DNA from: Streptomyces niger
GTDB lineage: Bacteria; Actinomycetota; Actinomycetes; Streptomycetales; Streptomycetaceae
NCBI RefSeq assembly: GCF_000718305.1
Contig: NZ_JOFQ01000004.1
Coordinates: 1-64,000 of the forward strand
Direction of reading: 5' to 3'
DNA: 64,000 bases
This document shows, one piece after another, positions 36,477 to 48,212 of the stretch. Position 1 is the first letter of the stretch; every line of letters starts with the position of its first letter. The translations under genes and the position numbers were made by a program. A model generated the notes under the pieces. That model made no database searches, had not been told where the DNA came from, and saw only the letters and a list, made by a program, of their open reading frames with translations.

Positions 36477-38705
36477 TCACCCCGGCGGTATGGAGCCGTC
36501 CGTGAGGCCGTCGTACAGGCCCTGCGTCAGTCGCTCCCCCAGGCGGGCCGACTCCCGCAGCGCTTCCTCGAACGCGGCGAGGGCCCGGAAGCGTTCGCCG
36601 TACTCGCGCTGCTCGGCCGGGGGCAGCCGGGGCAGTTGGAGGCGGCGGACGTCGAGCCGGGTGGCGGTGGAGGCGTAGCTGCTGGCCTGGCGGTTGTTGG
36701 CGGTACCGCGCAGGAACCCGGCCAGGAACCACGGGTCCAGCGCGGCGGGGTCGGGCCGCAGCAGGTAGAGGTTCCGGCCGAGCGCGGCGCCTTCGGTGGC
36801 GGCGTCGACGACCCGGGCGATGGCCCCGCCGCCGAGGACGGGCACGACGACGTCGCCGGCCCGGAGGAGGACGGGCTCCTCGGGGGCGTCTCCGGTGGCC
36901 GGTTCGGGGAGGGTGCCGGAGGGCTGGGTGCCGCCGATGACGTCGTGCTCGGTGAGTTGGACGGGGCCTTCGCCGGGCGCTGCGGTACCGGGGCCGCCGG
37001 CCCGCAGCAGCAGCGCTCCGGCCCGGGCCAGCTCGCCGATGGTGGTCAGCGGCCAGCGGGCGGGCGCCGCCCGGCCGGCGGGTGCGGGCGCCGGGGCGAG
37101 GTCGGTCGTACGGGCCAGGGCGGCGGTCAGTTCCTTGTGCGCGCGGGCCAGTTCGGCGGGGCCGCCGGCCGCGGCGGGCGGCGGGAGGTGGCGGGCGGGG
37201 GCCAGATCGACGTCGTCGTCGAGCAGGTCGATGGCGGCCAGCGACCGGCGTACGCCCGGCCGTTCCTCGATCCCGCCCTCGTGGTCGAAGGCTCGCCAGG
37301 CGTCCAGGACCGTGCCGCGCACCGTCTGCCAGTCGAGCTTGTCGCGGCCGCCCGGGGCCAGCTCGGCGGTGTCGACGACGAGGAGGTGCGGGGCGGGCGG
37401 CGGGGCGCTGCCCGGCCGGTGCAGCACCCAGAGGTGCAGCGGGATGCCGTACGGCGGCGCCGCGCCGGCGGGCAGTGCGATGACGGCGCGCAGCGCGCCG
37501 CGGCGCAGCAGGTCGGCGCGGATGCGGCGGCCGGAGCGGCGGGAGGCGGCGGCGGGCGGCATGAGCAGCACGGCCGTGCCGCCGACCCGGAGGCGGGCCA
37601 GCGCGTGCTGGACCCAGGCCAGCTCCGATTCCGTACGGGCGGGGAAGCCGTACTCCCAGCGGGGGTCGTAGGCGAGGGAGTCGTGGCCCCAATTGCGTTC
37701 GTTGAAGGGCGGGTGGGCGAGGACGGCGTCGACCGTCAGATCGGGGAAGGCGTCGGCGCGCAGGGTGTCGGCGGCCCGCACCCGGACCTGTGCCTCCGGC
37801 GCGCGCAGCGCCAGGCGGAGGGCGGTGAGCGCGGCGAGGTCGGCGTCGGCCTCCTGTCCGTACAGCTCGGCAGGCTCGACAGGCGCCGCCGGCCCGCGCG
37901 GCGCCCCGACTCCCCCGCGGTCCGATCCCCCTGTCCCGGGCGGGGCGTGCCCCTCCCTCAGGTGCGCTCCGTCGTCCGGGCCATCCCCGGGGGTCTGCTC
38001 GCGCAAGGGGTGGAGCAGCGTGCCGGTGCCGGCTGCCGGGTCGAGGACGGCGGTGGCGGGGCCGGCCAGTTCGGCCATGAGGGCGGCGAGGCCGGGCGGG
38101 GTGAGCGTGTACTGCCGGGAGTTGGCGTCCAGGTGGCGGCCGAGCAGGAACTCGTAGGCGTACGGCGCGCCTTCGGCGTCCTCGGCCAGCTCCGCCGCCG
38201 CGCGCACCAGGGCGCTGGAGGGGGCGAGGGCCTCGCGGGTGAGGCCGGTGACGGGGTGGGCGGGGCCGAGCCGGGCGGTCAGGACGGCGTCCAGCGCGGG
38301 CAGCAGGAGATCGGTCAGCTCGGCGTCGTCATCGGCCCGGGCCAGGCCGCGCCAGACGGCGGGGCGGTCCCGGACGAGGAGGAGGACTGCGCCGACGTGC
38401 CGCAGGGCGACGGCGGCGCCGGCGGGATGGCCCGTGACCTGCTGCCATACCCGCTCGCGCAGCGGCACTTCGGCGAGCTTGCCCTGGTCGCGCAGCCACT
38501 GCTCAACGGCGGTCAGCGCGAAGGCGGGACTGGCCTCGGTCCCGCCGACCGGTTTGGGGAAGTCGGCGTGCCGGCGGCGCCAGTTGCTGACCGCGGCCCG
38601 TCCCACGCCGGCCAGGCGCGCGATGCCCGCAGCGGTCACCTCCGCCGCGACCGCGGCTTCCAGCGGGGTCTCCGCCGGGGTCTCCGGTGTTGCGTTGTCC
38701 GGCAC
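36477..38705 (-). CDS. Orphan N6-adenine methylase with HTH and specificity-like tail
   Basis: A 742-residue HsdM-like protein. Residues 24-45 form a helix-turn-helix (AAGIARLAGVGRAAVSNW). The methylase domain has motif I DPAAGTGTLL (222-231) and the catalytic loop as HPPF (331-334), where Asn or Asp normally precedes PPF. From about 540 the C-terminus looks like a type I specificity half-domain, ending with a helical NNRQASSYASTAT and a LPPAEQREYGERFRAL segment. No restriction subunit is nearby. The GTG at 38705 has GGGAG 12 bases upstream; longer in-frame extensions lack one. It may be a regulatory methylase or a non-catalytic DNA-binding protein. Confidence 0.82.
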   Translation of the reverse strand: MPDNATPETPAETPLEAAVAAEVTAAGIARLAGVGRAAVSNWRRRHADFPKPVGGTEASPAFALTAVEQWLRDQGKLAEVPLRERVWQQVTGHPAGAAVALRHVGAVLLLVRDRPAVWRGLARADDDAELTDLLLPALDAVLTARLGPAHPVTGLTREALAPSSALVRAAAELAEDAEGAPYAYEFLLGRHLDANSRQYTLTPPGLAALMAELAGPATAVLDPAAGTGTLLHPLREQTPGDGPDDGAHLREGHAPPGTGGSDRGGVGAPRGPAAPVEPAELYGQEADADLAALTALRLALRAPEAQVRVRAADTLRADAFPDLTVDAVLAHPPFNERNWGHDSLAYDPRWEYGFPARTESELAWVQHALARLRVGGTAVLLMPPAAASRRSGRRIRADLLRRGALRAVIALPAGAAPPYGIPLHLWVLHRPGSAPPPAPHLLVVDTAELAPGGRDKLDWQTVRGTVLDAWRAFDHEGGIEERPGVRRSLAAIDLLDDDVDLAPARHLPPPAAAGGPAELARAHKELTAALARTTDLAPAPAPAGRAAPARWPLTTIGELARAGALLLRAGGPGTAAPGEGPVQLTEHDVIGGTQPSGTLPEPATGDAPEEPVLLRAGDVVVPVLGGGAIARVVDAATEGAALGRNLYLLRPDPAALDPWFLAGFLRGTANNRQASSYASTATRLDVRRLQLPRLPPAEQREYGERFRALAAFEEALRESARLGERLTQGLYDGLTDGSIPPG

Positions 38706-38787
38706 CTGACTGGCTCCCGTCCCGTCGCTCGTCGCGCGCTGTGACGCCTGTGTCAGCGAGCATACCCACGACATCGCCGCCAACCCC

Positions 38788-38800
38788 TTCACGGCGTGAA
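38788..38800. promoter_or_regulatory. TTCACG-G-CGTGAA palindrome between divergent genes
   Basis: A perfect 6-bp inverted repeat around one base lies between the methylase and the DUF4190 gene; GTGAA and TTCAC recur at 38813-38817 and 38832-38836. Candidate operator for one or both genes. Confidence 0.4.
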
Positions 38801-38823
38801 TACACACTTTCCCGTGAATCGTG

Positions 38824-38852
38824 TTGACTCGGTTCACAGGCTCTGGTGTTAT
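38824..38852 (+). promoter_or_regulatory. Promoter of the DUF4190/DUF4352 gene
   Basis: TTGACT and TGTTAT with a 17-base spacer, a good housekeeping-sigma match. It would give a leader of about 145 bases containing the polypyrimidine repeats. Confidence 0.6.
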
Positions 38853-38872
38853 TGAGCCATCGCGGTACCTGC

Positions 38873-38955
38873 TCCACCTTTCTCGGCTTTCTCGGCTTTC
38901 TCAGCTTTCTCAGCGCTTTCTCTCATCTCTGCGTTTTTCTCCTCTTTCTCCTTCA
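38873..38955 (+). repeat. Polypyrimidine leader with 9-bp repeats
   Basis: TTTCTC(G/A)GC occurs four times in tandem at 38879-38914, followed by more CT-rich sequence to 38955. Striking in a genome of this composition. It lies in the predicted 5' leader of the gene at 39004. Confidence 0.85.
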
Positions 38956-39003
38956 GGTCGCTTCGTCAGAACCGATCGAGACTCCCGGAAGGGACCCACA
39001 GCC

Positions 39004-39825
39004 ATGTCCCAGCAGATGCAGTTCCCGCCCGGACCGCCGGTCCCGATGGGCGCCCCGGCGCCGCAGACCGCGCGTAACGGCCTGGGCATCGCGACCCTCG
39101 TGCTCGGCGTGATCGGTGTGCTGTCCGGCCTGATACCGCTGCTGTTCTGGCTCGCCGGCACGCTCGGCCTGCTGGCCCTGATCTTCGGTCTGATCGGCCG
39201 CGGCCGGGCCAAGCGCGGCCAGGCCACCAACAAGGGGGTCGCGCTCGCGGGCCTCCTGCTGGGCATCGCCGCGATGATCGTGGCCGTGATCGGCGCGGTG
39301 ATCACCTTCACCGCGGTCAAGGGCGCGGTGGACGAGATCAACAAGTCGCTGGAGTCGTCCACGGCGCAGCCGAAGACCGGCACGGAGGGTGCGGACGCGG
39401 CCGACACCGAGGGCGGCGCGAACGGCTCGACGGGCGAGGCGCTGCACGCCGGTGACACCGCCGAGTACGACACCGGGCTGAGCGTCACCGTCTCCAAGGC
39501 CTCGTCGTACAGCCCCGACGAGTTCGCCGTCGGCCACAAGGGCGGCAACAAGGCCTACAAGGTCACCGTGCAGCTGCAGAACAAGGGCAAGGAGAAGTTC
39601 GACAGCACGCTGACCCTGGTCGAGGCGCGGGCCGGCGAGGACGGTAAGGAAGCCGAGCAGATATTCGACGGCTCGGTCGGCAAGGGCTTCAACGGCAAGA
39701 TCCTGCCGGGCAAGACCGCGACCGTGGAGTTCGCCTTCGACACCCCGGCCGCCGCGAAGAACCTCGACGTCGAGGTCACGCCGGGCCTGGAGCTGGAAGC
39801 GTCCCAGTGGGAGCTGAAGCTGTAA
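39004..39825 (+). CDS. DUF4190/DUF4352 membrane protein
   Basis: A 273-residue protein. After a Pro/Met-rich start, two hydrophobic segments (about 27-65 and 77-105) form the DUF4190 unit, with GLGIATLVLGVIGVLSG and ALAGLLLGI. A Thr/Asp/Gly linker leads to an extracellular DUF4352 immunoglobulin-like domain (about 150-273) with KVTVQLQNKGKEKFDSTLTL. ATG at 39004 follows GGAAGGGA. Such proteins sit at the cell surface; the role is unknown. A 15-bp terminator hairpin follows. Confidence 0.85.
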   Translation: MSQQMQFPPGPPVPMGAPAPQTARNGLGIATLVLGVIGVLSGLIPLLFWLAGTLGLLALIFGLIGRGRAKRGQATNKGVALAGLLLGIAAMIVAVIGAVITFTAVKGAVDEINKSLESSTAQPKTGTEGADAADTEGGANGSTGEALHAGDTAEYDTGLSVTVSKASSYSPDEFAVGHKGGNKAYKVTVQLQNKGKEKFDSTLTLVEARAGEDGKEAEQIFDGSVGKGFNGKILPGKTATVEFAFDTPAAAKNLDVEVTPGLELEASQWELKL

Positions 39826-39842
39826 CCCACGGAGCCGTTCCG

Positions 39843-39877
39843 CGACGGGGCCCGGCCACCACGGCCGGGCCCCGTCG
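39843..39877. terminator. Intrinsic bidirectional terminator
   Basis: A 15-bp perfect stem, CGACGGGGCCCGGCC with its complement, loop ACCAC, between converging genes. Confidence 0.85.
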
Positions 39878-39922
39878 TATCGGCACCACCGCCTCCGTTC
39901 CCCGCGGCGGCCGGCGCTTCCG

Positions 39923-40690
39923 CTACTTCGCGTGGAAGCGGGGCGGGGCCGCGGTGGGGTTGCCGCCGGTGGGGAGCTTCTCCGCCGGGCAGGTACGCAG
40001 GACCTTCGCCATCGCCGCCTTCTCCGCCCGGGTGACCCACAGCCCGTACTTCTTCTTCACCGCGACCTGGTGGGCGATGTAGTCGCAGCGGTAGCTCTTC
40101 TCGGCCGGGAGCCAGGTGGCCGCGTCGCCGTCGCTCTTCTGCCGGTTGGCGGAAGCGCCGACGGCGATGAGGTTCAGCGGGTCGTTGGCCAGCGCGATCC
40201 GCTTGCCGGCCGGCCACTGCTGAGCGCCCTTCTGCCAGGCGTCCGACAGCGCCACCACATGATCGATGTCCACCAGACTGCTGCCGCGCCGGAACTCCAC
40301 CCGCTGCCCGGTGTACGGATCCTTCGCCAACTCGCCCGAGGACACCTTGCAGTGCCCGTCCTGGAAGCGCACCCGCGTCAGGTCGCGCTTGAGGATGTCC
40401 TCACGGGTCGGGCAGCCGTTGCTGTCGGTGTCGGCCCAGGCGGTACCGAACCGCTCACGGTCGTAACCGGTCTTCGGGGCACGCCCCTTCACCGTCAGCG
40501 TGCCGACCGCCGCCAGCGCGCTGCCGGGTTCGCCCGTCGCCGAGGGAACGTCCGGGCTCCCCCGTCCGTCTCCTTGAGTACCGCCACCCGACGGGTTGCA
40601 GCCGGCCAGGGCGAGCGTCGCGGCCAGAGCTGCCGCGGGAAGCGCGGCACGGCGTACGGGAAACGGGGACCGTATCAAGGGGGCATCCAA
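39923..40690 (-). CDS. HNH nuclease-family (DUF1524) lipoprotein
   Basis: A 255-residue predicted lipoprotein: signal with lipobox LAGC (Cys31), a disordered Gly/Ser/Pro stretch, then a DUF1524 HNH nuclease domain. DIDHVVALSDAW carries Asp143 and His144, followed by ANDPLNLIAV and SANRQKSDGDAATWLP, the usual Asn and Lys/Asp positions. Cys93 and Cys114 may form a disulfide, as expected outside the cell. Likely degrades extracellular DNA. It probably starts at TTG 40690; an in-frame TTG four codons on is an alternative. The ribosome site is weak. Confidence 0.83.
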   Translation of the reverse strand: MDAPLIRSPFPVRRAALPAAALAATLALAGCNPSGGGTQGDGRGSPDVPSATGEPGSALAAVGTLTVKGRAPKTGYDRERFGTAWADTDSNGCPTREDILKRDLTRVRFQDGHCKVSSGELAKDPYTGQRVEFRRGSSLVDIDHVVALSDAWQKGAQQWPAGKRIALANDPLNLIAVGASANRQKSDGDAATWLPAEKSYRCDYIAHQVAVKKKYGLWVTRAEKAAMAKVLRTCPAEKLPTGGNPTAAPPRFHAK

Positions 40691-40836
40691 TCTTCGGTGA
40701 GGCAGGACGGGCGGCCGGGACGCTGCGGCGCGTACCGCCCCGGTGACCGTACGTCTCGACGGCCACCTCGTAGGACGGGCCGCCCCCTTCGATGGTTTCG
40801 AGTACCTTTTCGGAAGTCGACAGAGTAAGGATCCGC

Positions 40837-42303
40837 ATGGAAACGGCCGCAGCCACCGCGGCGGGCGACGCCGGCGCCCGGACCCCGGCCGCGGCCGACG
40901 GCCGCGCCCCGCGCGAGCCCCGCCTCCTCCGCGGCCCGGCCGCCGCGCTCCGCGCCCCGCGCCTGGACCCGTACTGGACGGCCGTCGTCCTCTTCGCCCT
41001 CTTCGCCACGCTCTCCGCGCAGCGTTACCTCACCCTGGGCACGATCTCCTGGGACCTGGGGATATTCGAGCAGGTCGTACGGTCCTACGCGCATCTGCAG
41101 GCGCCCGTCGCCGACCTGAAGGGGCCGGGCGCGAACATCCTCGGGGACCACTTCAGTCCGATCCTCGTCCTGCTCGCCCCGCTCTACCGGCTGCTCCCCT
41201 CCCCCCTCACCCTGCTCACGGCGCAGGCCGCGCTCTTCGCGCTGTCCGCCGTGCCCGTCACCCGGTGCGCGGGCCGGCTGCTCGGCCGCCGCGCCGGGCT
41301 CGCGATCGGCGCAGCGTACGGACTGTCCTGGGGCCTCCAGCGCGCCGTCGACTTCGACTTCCACGAGATCGCGTTCGCGCTGCCGATGATCGCCTTCGCG
41401 CTGGAGGCGGTGGTGCACCGGCGGTGGACCGCGGCGGCGTGCTGGGCGGCGCCGCTGGTCCTGGTCAAGGAGGACCTGGGCATCACCGCGGCGGCCATCG
41501 GCGTGATCATCGTGATCCGGGCGCGGCGGGCGGTCCCCGCGGGCCTCGCGCTGGCCGCCTTCGGGCTGGTCGCGACCGTCCTCACCCTCGCCGTGATCAT
41601 CCCGGCGTTCAACGGCGCCGGCTCGTACGACTACTGGACCAAGCTCAGCGGCGACGGCGGCCCGGCCCCCGTCATCCCCCTGGACACGGCCGTCCGTACG
41701 CTGCTGTGGACCCTGCTGCCGACGACCGGCCTGCTGGCGCTGCGCTCACCCCTGCTGCTCGCCGCCGTACCGACGATCGGCTGGCGCTTCGTCTCGCACG
41801 ACGACCACTACTGGGGCACCGACTGGCACTACAGCGCCGTCCTGATGCCGGTGGTGTTCCTGGCGCTGGTGGACGCACTGCCCCGGTTCCGTACGAGCAG
41901 CCGCCCCTGGCTGCGGGGTTACGCCGCGCATCTGCCGGCCGCCGCGGCGGCCGCGGCGCTCGCGCTGACCACGACGCTGCCGCTGGCCCGGCTCACCGAA
42001 GCGGCGACGTACCGCACGCCGCCCGCCGTCGCCCAGACCGAGGCGCTGCTCGCGCGCATCCCCGACGGCGCGACCGTCGAGGCCGACGTCCGGCCCATCA
42101 GCCGCCTCACCGGCCGGACGACGGTGTACTGGATAGGCGACACCCGGGGCATAGCCCCGGACTACGTCGCGGTCCAGCTCCGCGACGGACGGACCACGTC
42201 CCAGGCCGTCACGGAGGCCGGCGACCGCCACCCGGGCACGGTCTACGTCCCGGACGGCGAGGCGGCCGGCGTGACCCTCCTGAAGCGGGCCACGAAGGAC
42301 TGA
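40837..42303 (+). CDS. DUF2079 integral membrane protein
   Basis: A 488-residue membrane protein with about nine to ten hydrophobic segments. The family block DLGIFEQVVRSYAHLQAP with the conserved acidic pair, then GDHFSPILVLLAPLYRLLPSP, and HDDHYWGTDWHYSA in the second half identify DUF2079. These resemble GT-C glycosyltransferase folds, where an Asp/Glu pair near the first loop is catalytic; lipid-linked sugar transfer is possible but unproven. ATG at 40837 with AAGGA upstream. Confidence 0.87.
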   Translation: METAAATAAGDAGARTPAAADGRAPREPRLLRGPAAALRAPRLDPYWTAVVLFALFATLSAQRYLTLGTISWDLGIFEQVVRSYAHLQAPVADLKGPGANILGDHFSPILVLLAPLYRLLPSPLTLLTAQAALFALSAVPVTRCAGRLLGRRAGLAIGAAYGLSWGLQRAVDFDFHEIAFALPMIAFALEAVVHRRWTAAACWAAPLVLVKEDLGITAAAIGVIIVIRARRAVPAGLALAAFGLVATVLTLAVIIPAFNGAGSYDYWTKLSGDGGPAPVIPLDTAVRTLLWTLLPTTGLLALRSPLLLAAVPTIGWRFVSHDDHYWGTDWHYSAVLMPVVFLALVDALPRFRTSSRPWLRGYAAHLPAAAAAAALALTTTLPLARLTEAATYRTPPAVAQTEALLARIPDGATVEADVRPISRLTGRTTVYWIGDTRGIAPDYVAVQLRDGRTTSQAVTEAGDRHPGTVYVPDGEAAGVTLLKRATKD

Positions 42304-42326
42304 GCGGTGGCGGGCCCCCGGCCCGC

Positions 42327-42379
42327 CACGCCCACCGGGCCCGACCGTCACGCCCACCGGGCCCGACCGTCGGGCCCGG
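42327..42379. terminator. Hairpin and 22-bp direct repeat between DUF2079 gene and mfd
   Basis: CACGCCCACCGGGCCCGACCGT is repeated at 42327-42348 and 42349-42370. The second copy forms CCGGGCCCGA-CCG-TCGGGCCCGG (42357-42379), which abuts the mfd stop codon. Probably a two-way terminator. Confidence 0.7.
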
Positions 42380-45925
<3,546 letters not shown>

Positions 45926-46303
45926 GAAAAGGCTTCCGTCCCAGGGAGTCGGACAACGCGAACGACCGGCCGCTTCGGTACCGCGGGCTGGGCGCGACGC
46001 ACGGGGCGTACGTGACGCCGGCAGCCGGTGCGCGGTGAGCGGGCCGGGGTTTCCCAGGGTACGCCCGCCCGCCGACAGACACCGGCGGTACCGGCCCTCC
46101 GGCACCGCGCCGAACCGGGCACCGGCACCCGTACGCGCCGGCCCGCGTCCGGCCGCCGGGGCGCGCTCCGATCCGCCCCCGCCCTGCCTCTCCACCCCTG
46201 CCCGCTCCGGCGCGCCGCCGTCTCGCTCTGCGAGCGGCCCCGTTCCGCAAGCCGGCCCCGCGTGGAATGGTGTGCGGTACACGGATACGGCGGAGGGGGC
46301 GCG

Positions 46304-48184
46304 GTGAGCGGGACCGGTGGAGGCGGCACGGTGAGCGGAGCCGGCGGACGGACGGACCCGGAACGGGCCCCGGCGGCGACACCGGAGACGGTACCGAAGG
46401 CGCCCGGCACGGCCGCGGCAGCGGCAGCGGCAGCGGCAGCACCGAAGGCGGCCGGGAAGACCACCGTCCCGACCACCCGGCGCGGCCCCGTCGTCGCGGC
46501 CCTCATGCTCGGCATGGCGCTGGCCGCGCTGGACTCCACCATCATCGCCACCGCCGTCCCCCAGATCGTCGGCGACCTCGGCGGGTTCTCGGTCTTCTCC
46601 TGGCTCTTCTCCGGCTACCTGCTGGCCGTCACCGTCACCCTGCCCGTCTACGGCAAGCTCTCGGACACGTTCGGCCGCAAGCCCGTCCTGGTCACCGGCA
46701 TCGTGATCTTCCTCGCCGGGTCGCTGCTGTGCGCGGGCGCCTGGAACATGGCCTCCCTCATCGCCTTCCGCGTCCTGCAGGGCCTCGGCGGCGGCGCGCT
46801 CCAAGGCACCGTGCAGACCATCGCCGCCGATCTGTACCCGATGAAGGAGCGGCCCCGGATCCAGGCCAAGCTTTCCACCGTCTGGGCCACCTCCTCGGTG
46901 GCCGGGCCCGCACTCGGCGGCCTGCTCGCGGCGTACGCGGACTGGCGCTGGATCTTCCTCGTCAACCTGCCGGTCGGCGTGCTCGCCCTCTGGCTCGTGC
47001 TGCGCCACTTCTTCGAAGACAAGAGGGGCTTCGAAGACAAGCGGAGCTTCGAAGGCAAGCGGGGCTTCGAAGGCAAGCGAGGCGCCGAGAGGGAGAGGGC
47101 CTCCGAGGGTGATAGGGGCACCGAGGGTGCGGCGCGCCGCTCCCTGGCCGTCCGGTCGCGCATCGACTGGCCCGGCGCGCTGGCCATCTTCGCCTGCGGC
47201 GGGCTGCTGCTGACCGCGCTCGTCCAGGGCGGCGTCGCCTGGCCCTGGCTCTCCACACCCTCGCTGCTCCTACTGGGCGGCAGCGTCCTGTGCGCGGCCG
47301 CCACCGTGCTGATCGAGCGCCGCGCCGCCGAACCGATCATCCCCGGCTGGGTCTGGCGCCGCCGCACCATCTCCACCGTCAACCTCGCGCTCGGCGCCCT
47401 CGGCCTGCTGATGGTCGCGCCGACCGTCTTCCTGCCCACCTACGCGCAGGCCGTGTTGGGACTCGGTCCGATCGCGGCCGGCTTCGTGCTGTCCACCATG
47501 ACCATGAGCTGGCCCGTGGCCGCCGCGCTCAGCAGCCACGTCTACAACCGCTTCGGCATCCGCACCTGCGCGCTCCTCGGCATGGGCGCCAGCACGCTGG
47601 TGCTGCTGGTCTTCCCGCAACTGCCCTACCCCGGCGCGGCCTGGCAGCCGGCCCTGCTCTCGCTCGCGCTGGGCGCCACCCTCGGCCTCTTCCAGCTGCC
47701 GCTGATCATCGGCGTGCAGTCCTCCGTCGGGTACGCCGAACGCGGCACCGCCACCGCCTCGATCCTCTTCTGCCGCCAGGTCGGCCAGTCCGTCGGCGCC
47801 GCGCTCTTCGGGGCCGTCGCCAACGCCACCCTGGCCGGGCGGCTCGCGGACGCGCCCGCGGACCTGCGCGCCGGGCTGCCGGACGGCCTGGACGCCGTCT
47901 CCCGGTCGCTGGAGCACGCCGGTGCGCTCACCGACCGCGCCGCCGACTATCTGCGCCGCGCCGTGGACGTCACCGTCGAGCACGTCTACTACGGCGCGGC
48001 GGTCGCCGGCCTCCTGGCGCTGGCCGCGCTGCTCTTCGCGCCCCGCCGTTTCCCCGTCCACGCGGACGTGCGGGACGGCGACGTGCGGGACGGCGACGTG
48101 CGGGACGGCGACGTGCGGGACGGCGACGTACGGGACGGCGACGTACGGGACGGTGCGGACGCCGCGCCCGCCGAGAAGAGCTGA
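46304..48184 (+). CDS. DHA2-family MFS transporter with repeat insertions
   Basis: A 626-residue EmrB/QacA-like pump with 14 hydrophobic segments, LDSTIIATAVPQIVGDL and GKLSDTFGRKP (motif A), and GPALGGLLAA (motif C). The N-terminal ~55 residues are Gly/Ala-rich. A loop after the sixth segment holds four FE(D/G)KRxF-type units, and the C-terminus holds six DVRDG units; both are encoded by DNA tandem repeats. The GTG at 46304 follows GGAGGGGG. Drug or metabolite export is likely. Unlike the pump at 13265 it has no adjacent regulator. Confidence 0.9.
   Translation: MSGTGGGGTVSGAGGRTDPERAPAATPETVPKAPGTAAAAAAAAAAPKAAGKTTVPTTRRGPVVAALMLGMALAALDSTIIATAVPQIVGDLGGFSVFSWLFSGYLLAVTVTLPVYGKLSDTFGRKPVLVTGIVIFLAGSLLCAGAWNMASLIAFRVLQGLGGGALQGTVQTIAADLYPMKERPRIQAKLSTVWATSSVAGPALGGLLAAYADWRWIFLVNLPVGVLALWLVLRHFFEDKRGFEDKRSFEGKRGFEGKRGAERERASEGDRGTEGAARRSLAVRSRIDWPGALAIFACGGLLLTALVQGGVAWPWLSTPSLLLLGGSVLCAAATVLIERRAAEPIIPGWVWRRRTISTVNLALGALGLLMVAPTVFLPTYAQAVLGLGPIAAGFVLSTMTMSWPVAAALSSHVYNRFGIRTCALLGMGASTLVLLVFPQLPYPGAAWQPALLSLALGATLGLFQLPLIIGVQSSVGYAERGTATASILFCRQVGQSVGAALFGAVANATLAGRLADAPADLRAGLPDGLDAVSRSLEHAGALTDRAADYLRRAVDVTVEHVYYGAAVAGLLALAALLFAPRRFPVHADVRDGDVRDGDVRDGDVRDGDVRDGDVRDGADAAPAEKS
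47012..47083 (+). repeat. 18-bp coding tandem repeat, four copies
   Basis: TTCGAAG(A/G)CAAG(A/C)G(G/A)(G/A)GC occurs four times in frame, at 47012, 47030, 47048 and 47066, encoding FE(D/G)KR(G/S). It makes a charged cytoplasmic insertion in the MFS protein. Confidence 0.9.
48065..48154 (+). repeat. 15-bp coding tandem repeat, six copies
   Basis: GACGT(G/A)CGGGACGG(C/T) in six head-to-tail units encodes DVRDG repeats at the C-terminus of the MFS pump. Likely variable in number between strains. Confidence 0.92.
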
Positions 48185-48212
48185 CGGGCCGCCGGCTTCC
48201 GGGCGCAGCGGC

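Noticed and set aside
36477..38705. Type I restriction-modification or BREX/Pgl defence locus
   Set aside because: No HsdR, HsdS, PglZ or BrxL-like gene is nearby; neighbours are a kinase and a surface protein.
45926..46303. N-terminal extension of the MFS protein from 46028
   Set aside because: The added residues are Arg/Pro-rich noise; GGAGGGGG before the GTG at 46304 marks a better start.
48065..48154. Six regularly spaced repeats that might suggest a CRISPR array
   Set aside because: Units are contiguous 15-mers with no spacers and lie in frame inside an MFS gene.
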